A stretch of 64,000 nt of DNA from contig NZ_CP109137.1 in NCBI RefSeq assembly GCF_035918095.1, positions 2,730,001 through 2,794,000 of the forward strand, written 5' to 3'. The notes beneath the pieces were generated by a model. The model did not search any database, was not told the origin of the DNA, and saw nothing but the letters and a program-made list of their open reading frames with translations. This DNA is from Streptomyces sp. NBC_01750. GTDB lineage: Bacteria; Actinomycetota; Actinomycetes; Streptomycetales; Streptomycetaceae. Both the position numbers and the translations under genes were made by a program. Positions 58,222 through 64,000 of this stretch are shown here, one piece after another (within the stretch, counting starts at the first letter, position 1; each line of letters opens with the position of its first letter).

Positions 58222-59996
58222 TCCGCTTCGAAGACGTGTCGGTGACGTACGGCGATGCCGGCGCACCCGCGATCAGCGGTGTCGACCTGACCGTGCCCGA
58301 GGGCGAGTTGGTGCTTCTGGTCGGGCCGTCCGGTGTCGGCAAGTCGACACTGCTGGGCGCGGTCTCCGGCCTCGTCCCGCACTTCACCGGCGGCACCCTG
58401 CGCGGCCGCGTCACCGTCGACGGCCGCGACACCCGTACCCACAAGCCGCGCGAACTCGCCGATCTCGTCGGCACGGTGGGCCAGGACCCGCTCGCCCACT
58501 TCGTCACCGACACGGTCGAGGACGAGCTGGCGTACGGCATGGAGTCGCTCGGCCTCGCACCCCAAGTGATGCGCCGCCGCGTCGAGGAGACGCTCGATCT
58601 CCTCGGGCTGGCCGAGCTGCGCGAACGCCCGATCGCCACGCTCTCCGGCGGACAGCAGCAGCGCGTCGCCATCGGCTCGGTGCTGACCACGCACCCCAGG
58701 GTCCTTGTGCTCGACGAGCCGACGTCCGCGCTGGACCCGGCGGCGGCGGAGGAGGTCGTGGCGGTCCTGCAGCGGCTGGTCCACGATCTCGGCACGACGA
58801 TTCTGATGGCGGAGCACCGCCTGGAGCGGGTGGTGCAGTACGCGGACCAGGTCATCCTGCTGCCCGCGCCCGGGGAGCCCCCGGTGATCGGGGCGCCGGC
58901 GGAGGTCATGGCGGTCTCGCCGGTGCACCCTCCGGTGGTGGCGCTGGGCCGCCTGGCGGGCTGGGACCCGCTGCCGTTGTCGGTACGGGACGCGCGCCGC
59001 GGGGCCGGTGCGTTGCGGGAGCGCCTGGAAGGTCTTACCCCCACCCCGCCCCTTCCCGTAACCGGGGCTCCACCCCGGACCCCCGTACGGCCTTCGGCCG
59101 TGTCCTCAATCACCGGACGGGCCGCAATGCAGCCCCGCCGGCGATTGATGCGCGGGGTCCGGGGCGGAGCCCCGGCCCGGACCGGGCCGATGTCAGCCCC
59201 GCCGGCGATCGAGGCGCGGGGTCCGGGGCTGATCCCCCGCTCGGGCGGTCCGCTCGCCGAGACCCGGGCGCTCACCGTCCGCCGCGACCGCATAGAGGCC
59301 CTCCGCCACATCGATCTCACCGTCGCCCCCGGCGAAGCCATCGCCCTCATGGGCCGCAACGGCGCCGGAAAGTCGACTCTCCTCTCCACTCTCGTCGGCA
59401 TGGTCGAGCCCACCTCCGGCACCGTCCTCGTCGGCGGCCACACACCCCACCGCACCCACCCGCGCGAGCTCGTGCGCCAGGTCGGCCTCGTTCCGCAGGA
59501 GCCGCGCGATCTGCTGTACGCGGACACGGTGGCGGCGGAGTGCGCGGCGGCCGACGCCGACGCGGGCGCCGCACCCGGCTCCTGCCGCGCCCTGGTGACG
59601 GAGCTTCTGCCCGACGTACCGGACGGGACCCATCCCCGCGATCTCTCCGAGGGTCAGCGCCTCGCCCTGGCGCTGGCCATCGTGCTCACCGGGCGGCCGC
59701 CGCTCCTCCTCCTCGACGAGCCGACCCGAGGTCTGGACTACGCGGCGAAGGCCCGGCTCGTCACCGTCCTCAAGAGCCTGGCCGCCGATGGGCACGCCAT
59801 CGTCCTGGCCACCCACGACGTGGAGCTGGCCGCCGACCTCGCGCACCGGGTGGTGATCCTGGCCGACGGCGAGATCGTCGCGGACGGCCCGACCGCCGAG
59901 GTCGTGGTCTCCTCGCCCGCCTTCGCGCCCCAGGTCGCCAAGATCCTGGCCCCGCAGAAGTGGCTGACCGTCTCCCAGGTCAGGGACGCCCTGTGA
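58218..59996 (+). CDS. ECF transporter fused ATP-binding protein (two ABC domains)
   Basis: A 592-residue fusion of two ABC ATPases. Domain 1 (about 1-250): LLVGPSGVGKSTLLGAVS, LSGGQQQRVAIGSVL, VLVLDEPTSALDPAA. Domain 2 (about 340-592): ALMGRNGAGKSTLLSTLV, DLSEGQRLALALAIVLTGRP (a variant signature), LLLLDEPTRGLDYAAKARLV, LATHDVELAADL. It powers vitamin uptake with the CbiQ-type T and S components. The linker between the domains (about residues 275-335) is Pro/Arg/Gly rich and is encoded by DNA of the genome's intergenic repeat family. GTG 58218 and the next GTG 59993 both sit in stop overlaps. Confidence 0.92.
   Translation: MIRFEDVSVTYGDAGAPAISGVDLTVPEGELVLLVGPSGVGKSTLLGAVSGLVPHFTGGTLRGRVTVDGRDTRTHKPRELADLVGTVGQDPLAHFVTDTVEDELAYGMESLGLAPQVMRRRVEETLDLLGLAELRERPIATLSGGQQQRVAIGSVLTTHPRVLVLDEPTSALDPAAAEEVVAVLQRLVHDLGTTILMAEHRLERVVQYADQVILLPAPGEPPVIGAPAEVMAVSPVHPPVVALGRLAGWDPLPLSVRDARRGAGALRERLEGLTPTPPLPVTGAPPRTPVRPSAVSSITGRAAMQPRRRLMRGVRGGAPARTGPMSAPPAIEARGPGLIPRSGGPLAETRALTVRRDRIEALRHIDLTVAPGEAIALMGRNGAGKSTLLSTLVGMVEPTSGTVLVGGHTPHRTHPRELVRQVGLVPQEPRDLLYADTVAAECAAADADAGAAPGSCRALVTELLPDVPDGTHPRDLSEGQRLALALAIVLTGRPPLLLLDEPTRGLDYAAKARLVTVLKSLAADGHAIVLATHDVELAADLAHRVVILADGEIVADGPTAEVVVSSPAFAPQVAKILAPQKWLTVSQVRDAL
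59050..59235. repeat. Streptomyces GC-rich repeat lying in-frame inside a coding sequence, copy 3
   Basis: Within the ATPase linker the DNA holds GTGTCCTCAATCACCGG, two copies of CAGCCCCGCCGGCGAT (59130s and 59190s) and two GCGGGGTCCGGGGC blocks, the same building blocks as at 24001-24085 and 30906-31025. Its length keeps the frame open and it introduces no stop. Confidence 0.75.
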
Positions 59997-60865
59997 ACCA
60001 CACCACACGGGGCCGCGCCGTACGCCTCGGCCCCCGGTCCATCGCCGCCCTCGTCCTGGTCAGCGCGATCGGGGTGATCGCCTTCGGCTGGCCGCTGCTC
60101 GCCGACGCCGACTCCGGGCTCGCCCACTCCGCCGACGCGCCGTGGCTCTTCGCCGCGCTGCTCCCGCTCCTCGTCGCCGTCGTCGTCGCGACGATCGCCG
60201 ATACCGGGATGGACGCCAAGGCGGTGGCGATGCTCGGAGTGCTCGCCGCGGTCGGCGCCGCGCTGCGGCCGCTGGGCGCGGGCACTGCCGGCCTGGAGCC
60301 CATGTTCTTCCTGATGGTGCTGAGCGGGCGGGTGCTCGGGCCGGGCTTCGGCTTCGTACTCGGCTCGGTCACCATGTTCGCGTCCGCGCTGCTCACCGGC
60401 GGCGTCGGCCCGTGGATGCCGTTCCAGATGCTGTCGATGGGGTGGTTCACGATGGGCGCGGGCCTGCTGCCGGAGCCGGACCGGCTGCGCGGCCGCGCCG
60501 AGCTTCTGCTGCTCGGGGTGTACGGGGCCGCCGCCGCGTTCGCCTACGGCACGATCATGAATCTCCAGGGCTGGACGTACATCGGCGGTCTCTCCTCCGG
60601 TATCTCCTTCCACCCCGGCGATCCGGTGCGGGAGAACCTGGTCCGCTTCCTCGCCTACTGCGCGGCGACCTCCTTCGGCTGGGACCTCGGACGTGCGGTG
60701 CTCACCGTCGTACTGACCCTCACCATCGGCTCGACGGTCCTCAAGGCGCTGCGCCGGGCCACACGCCGTGCCGCCTTCGAGGCGCAGGTCACATTCGAGA
60801 CCCCCGACAGGGCCCCCCGGGGTGAGCCGCCCCACAGGGCTTTGGTCCGATACGAGCCCGAATAG
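59993..60865 (+). CDS. ECF transporter S component (predicted cobalamin-specific)
   Basis: A 290-residue integral membrane substrate-binding component with about six to seven helices: SIAALVLVSAIGVIAFGWPL, LFAALLPLLVAVVVATIADT, AVAMLGVLAAVGAALRPLGA, FFLMVLSGRVLGPGFGFVLG (the typical ECF-S GRxxGPxxGFxxG signature), MPFQMLSMGWFTMGAGLLPE and VLTVVLTLTIGSTVLKAL. The B12 riboswitch at the head of the operon points to cobalamin or a precursor as ligand, as for the CbrV-type S components. It starts at GTG 59993 in the stop of the ATPase gene, and the operon ends here. Confidence 0.9.
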   Translation: MNHTTRGRAVRLGPRSIAALVLVSAIGVIAFGWPLLADADSGLAHSADAPWLFAALLPLLVAVVVATIADTGMDAKAVAMLGVLAAVGAALRPLGAGTAGLEPMFFLMVLSGRVLGPGFGFVLGSVTMFASALLTGGVGPWMPFQMLSMGWFTMGAGLLPEPDRLRGRAELLLLGVYGAAAAFAYGTIMNLQGWTYIGGLSSGISFHPGDPVRENLVRFLAYCAATSFGWDLGRAVLTVVLTLTIGSTVLKALRRATRRAAFEAQVTFETPDRAPRGEPPHRALVRYEPE

Positions 60866-61139
60866 TACCTTTTATCGGCCATAGCGACCCATCCGATCCC
60901 CCCTGCCACCTGCGGAACCTCCGCCGCCGAGCCGCCTGCGTTCCCTCCCGGGTGCGAGCTCGACTAGTAACAAGGGTCGTTGCCACGGGCTGACCCCGCC
61001 GCTACAACTGGTCCAGTCGCAAGGCGCAGTCAGTGCTCCTCACCGGAGCCGCAGTGCCTCTCAGGCGGCCGGATCCCTCGCGTACAAGCGAGTTCCGGCA
61101 TGCCCGCGACGGCCCTGTTCTCGGAAGTTAGGTCACCCT
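60866..61139. other. Intergenic region before the transglycosylase-like gene
   Basis: This 274-base stretch has no supported gene. It contains a small hairpin CTCGC-GTACAA-GCGAG (about 61078-61093). I looked for c-di-AMP (ydaO) riboswitch signatures, which often precede Streptomyces cell-wall hydrolase genes, and could not identify them. Confidence 0.5.
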
Positions 61140-61571
61140 GTGTCCCGCTCGCTCGTCAGCCGAATCACCCGCCGCCCGAAGTCCGCTCTCGTCGGCTCCG
61201 CCCTTGTCCTGGGCACTGCCGGCATGGCGCTCGGCATGAACCCGGCCACGGCCGCCGCAGCTCCCACCTCGGAGAACGGGTCCGGGTCCCCCAAGGCGAT
61301 CGCCCAGAAGATGATCGCGGACGACGCGCAGTTCCAGTGCTTCAGCAAGATCGTGGAGCACGAGAGCGGCTGGAATGTGAACGCCTCCAACCCCTCCAGT
61401 GGTGCGTACGGCCTCGTCCAGGCACTGCCGGGCGGCAAGATGTCGTCCGCGGGCGCCGACTGGAAGACCAACCCGGCCACCCAGATCAAGTGGGGCCTGG
61501 ACTACATGAAGTCGCGCTACGGCAGCCCTTGTGGCGCCTGGTCCTCCTGGCAGGCGCAGGGCTGGTACTGA
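61140..61571 (+). CDS. Secreted transglycosylase-like (aggregation/SLT fold) protein
   Basis: A 143-residue exported protein. Basic N-terminus and signal (SALVGSALVLGTAGMALGMN, cleavage near residue 40 at ATAAAA), then a lysozyme-like domain: QKMIADDAQFQCFSKIVEHE with the catalytic-position Glu in HESGWN, NPSSGAYGLVQALPGGKMSS, and CGAWSSWQAQGWY at the end. This is the small actinobacterial transglycosylase/Rpf-like type that cleaves peptidoglycan, without a LysM or other binding domain. GTG start 61140; only a weak upstream GGTCA. Two cysteines could form a disulfide. Confidence 0.9.
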   Translation: MSRSLVSRITRRPKSALVGSALVLGTAGMALGMNPATAAAAPTSENGSGSPKAIAQKMIADDAQFQCFSKIVEHESGWNVNASNPSSGAYGLVQALPGGKMSSAGADWKTNPATQIKWGLDYMKSRYGSPCGAWSSWQAQGWY

Positions 61572-61589
61572 TCCAGCCCACGAGACCTC

Positions 61590-61760
61590 CTGGGGCTCCG
61601 CCCCGGAACTCGCGCCTCCATCGCCGGAGCGGCTGATCCGGCCCGCTGGAAAATCCAGCGCATCCGGCGGGAAAATCCGGCCCGTCCGAGCGGGCAGATC
61701 CAGCCCGTCCGACGATTGAGGACACGCCCCCTACGCCCTTCGGGCGTGGAGGAAGCCCCG
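61590..61760. repeat. Streptomyces GC-rich intergenic repeat, copy 4
   Basis: Several degenerate units (ATCGCCGGAGCGGCTGATCC, GCGGGAAAATCCGGCCCG, CAGCCCGTCCGACGATTGAG) run in series and end in ACGCCCTTCGGGCGT and GCCCCGG blocks. It lies between the convergent transglycosylase and thiolase genes. Confidence 0.7.
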
Positions 61761-61819
61761 GAGGACGTACCGGGGGCCCGGGGTTTGCCCCCGGGTACGG
61801 CACGAGGCGGGCAGGACCC

Positions 61820-63187
<1,368 letters not shown>

Positions 63188-63275
63188 TCAACTTCTGATG
63201 GGTCGTCAGACAAGCCGTGTCACCACCCCGTGACCACCTCGGTCACCGACACCACCGCCAGACCTGGAGTTGACC

Positions 63276-64000
63276 TTGAAGCTGCCGAAGGACTGCCCCC
63301 ATGTGCCCGAAGGGTTCGACTTCACCGATCCCGACCTGCTCCAAGCCCGCGTCCCCCACCCGGAGTTCGCCCGGATGCGGCAGACCGCCCCGGTCTGGTG
63401 GTGCAGCCAGCCGGCCGGCATCTCCGGCTTCCAGGACGAGGGCTACTGGGCCGTCACCCGGCACGCCGACGTCAAGCATGTCTCCACCCACCCCGAACTC
63501 TTCTCCTCCAACACCAACACCGCGGTCATCCGCTTCAAGGAGTCGATCAGCCGCGACCAGATCGAGGTCCAGAAGCTGATCATGCTCAACATGGACCCGC
63601 CGGAGCACACCCGTGTCCGCCAGATCGTCCAGCGCGGATTCACCCCGCGGGCGATCCGGTCCCTGGAATCGGCCCTGCGCGGCCGCGCCCGCTCCATCGT
63701 GGAGACCGCGCCGGCCGGCGCGAAGGACGACGGCAGCTTCGACTTCGTCACCAACATCGCGGTGGAACTCCCGCTCCAGGCGATCGCGGAACTCATCGGC
63801 GTACCGCAGGAGGACCGCACGAAGATCTTCGACTGGTCCAACAAGATGGCGGCATACGACGACCCGGAGTACGCGATCACCGAGGAGATCGGCGCCGAGG
63901 CGGCGATGGAGATCGTCGCGTACTCGATGAATCTGGCCGCGGCCCGCAAGGAGTGTCCGGCCAAGGACATCGTGTCCCAACTGGTCGCGGCGGAGCACGA
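63276..64000 (+). CDS. CYP125-like steroid C26/27 hydroxylase P450, 3' end outside window
   Basis: The first 241 codons of a P450 that runs off the right edge. PEGFDFTDPDLLQARVPHPE, FARMRQTAPVWWCSQPAG, GYWAVTRHADVKHVSTHPEL, IEVQKLIMLNMDPPEHTRVR, QIVQRGFTPRAIRSLESALR, AVELPLQAIAELIGVPQEDR and FDWSNKMAAYDDPEYAITEE parallel, from memory, CYP125 (Rv3545c), including MLNMDxPxHTR and the WSN-DDPEYA segment. CYP125 hydroxylates the terminal methyl of the sterol side chain to start its degradation. The I-helix and heme loop lie outside. TTG 63276 has GGAG 6 bases upstream; TTG 63270 is possible. Confidence 0.9.
   Translation, partial: MKLPKDCPHVPEGFDFTDPDLLQARVPHPEFARMRQTAPVWWCSQPAGISGFQDEGYWAVTRHADVKHVSTHPELFSSNTNTAVIRFKESISRDQIEVQKLIMLNMDPPEHTRVRQIVQRGFTPRAIRSLESALRGRARSIVETAPAGAKDDGSFDFVTNIAVELPLQAIAELIGVPQEDRTKIFDWSNKMAAYDDPEYAITEEIGAEAAMEIVAYSMNLAAARKECPAKDIVSQLVAAEH

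Noticed and set aside
56308..58266. 652-codon minus-strand frame with three repeats of about 55 residues
   Set aside because: It is antisense to the CbiQ gene; the repeats merely reflect the 165-bp tandem repeat on the coding strand.
60866..61139. c-di-AMP (ydaO) riboswitch before the transglycosylase-like gene
   Set aside because: Expected because such genes often have one in Streptomyces, but I could not find its conserved segments or pairings.

Overview
The window is typical of a Streptomyces chromosome. GC is high with strong GC bias at third codon positions, GTG/TTG starts are common, many genes overlap by 4 bases, and the gene families are actinobacterial (KstR-type regulator, bifunctional RNase H/acid phosphatase, SCO2322-like secreted protein, type A RNase P RNA). 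Taxonomy is inferred from these features only; no search was run.

Region 1 (1-12.0 kb) looks like an accessory, defence-like island. Two minus-strand DUF2075 helicase-type genes (the first runs off the left edge) are each preceded by a nearly identical two-block upstream element. They lie beside a giant minus-strand protein of about 2256 residues: DUF4011, SF1 helicase split by a huge insert, Vsr-like nuclease, DUF3320. Behind it are decayed fragments: a frameshifted remnant resembling the end of a large pgl/BREX-type protein, a plus-strand gene broken by three frameshifts, and a 5'-truncated PsiE-like gene.

Region 2 (12-24 kb) is mostly core. It holds a bacterial eRF1-like protein, rnpB with its terminator (minus strand), a TetR regulator, an RNB ribonuclease, YaaA, KDPG aldolase, a GNAT protein, and the Nif3 / zinc-ribbon / RNase H-phosphatase operon joined by stop-start overlaps, one of which apparently uses a CTG start.

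Region 3 (24-64 kb) holds a scattered steroid (cholesterol-type) catabolic regulon. A convincing KstR orthologue (43.8 kb) is accompanied by at least six sites close to TnnAACnnGTTnnA: before a MaoC/ADH/SDR operon (27.15 kb), a FadE34-like fused acyl-CoA dehydrogenase with an Ltp1-like thiolase (35.9 kb), kstR itself and a divergent glycosyltransferase (43.6 kb), an aldehyde dehydrogenase/ferredoxin pair (47.5 kb, degenerate), an MBL-fold hydrolase (53.2 kb), and the divergent FadA5-like thiolase / CYP125-like P450 pair (63.05 and 63.17 kb). Between these lie an ABC exporter with its two-component system, an MFS exporter behind a 14-bp perfect inverted repeat, a glycosyltransferase/methyltransferase/alpha-barrel trio, and a ferredoxin-reductase-P450 set.

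Region 4 (54.3-60.9 kb) is a cobalamin-riboswitch operon: two secreted membrane-anchored proteins, one with the alpha/alpha-barrel repeats that also build transcobalamin, followed by an ECF transporter (T, fused A-A and S components). The T component carries a 165-bp tandem repeat in its N-terminus. The ATPase linker contains an in-frame copy of a GC-rich repeat otherwise seen between genes at 24.0, 30.9 and 61.6 kb.
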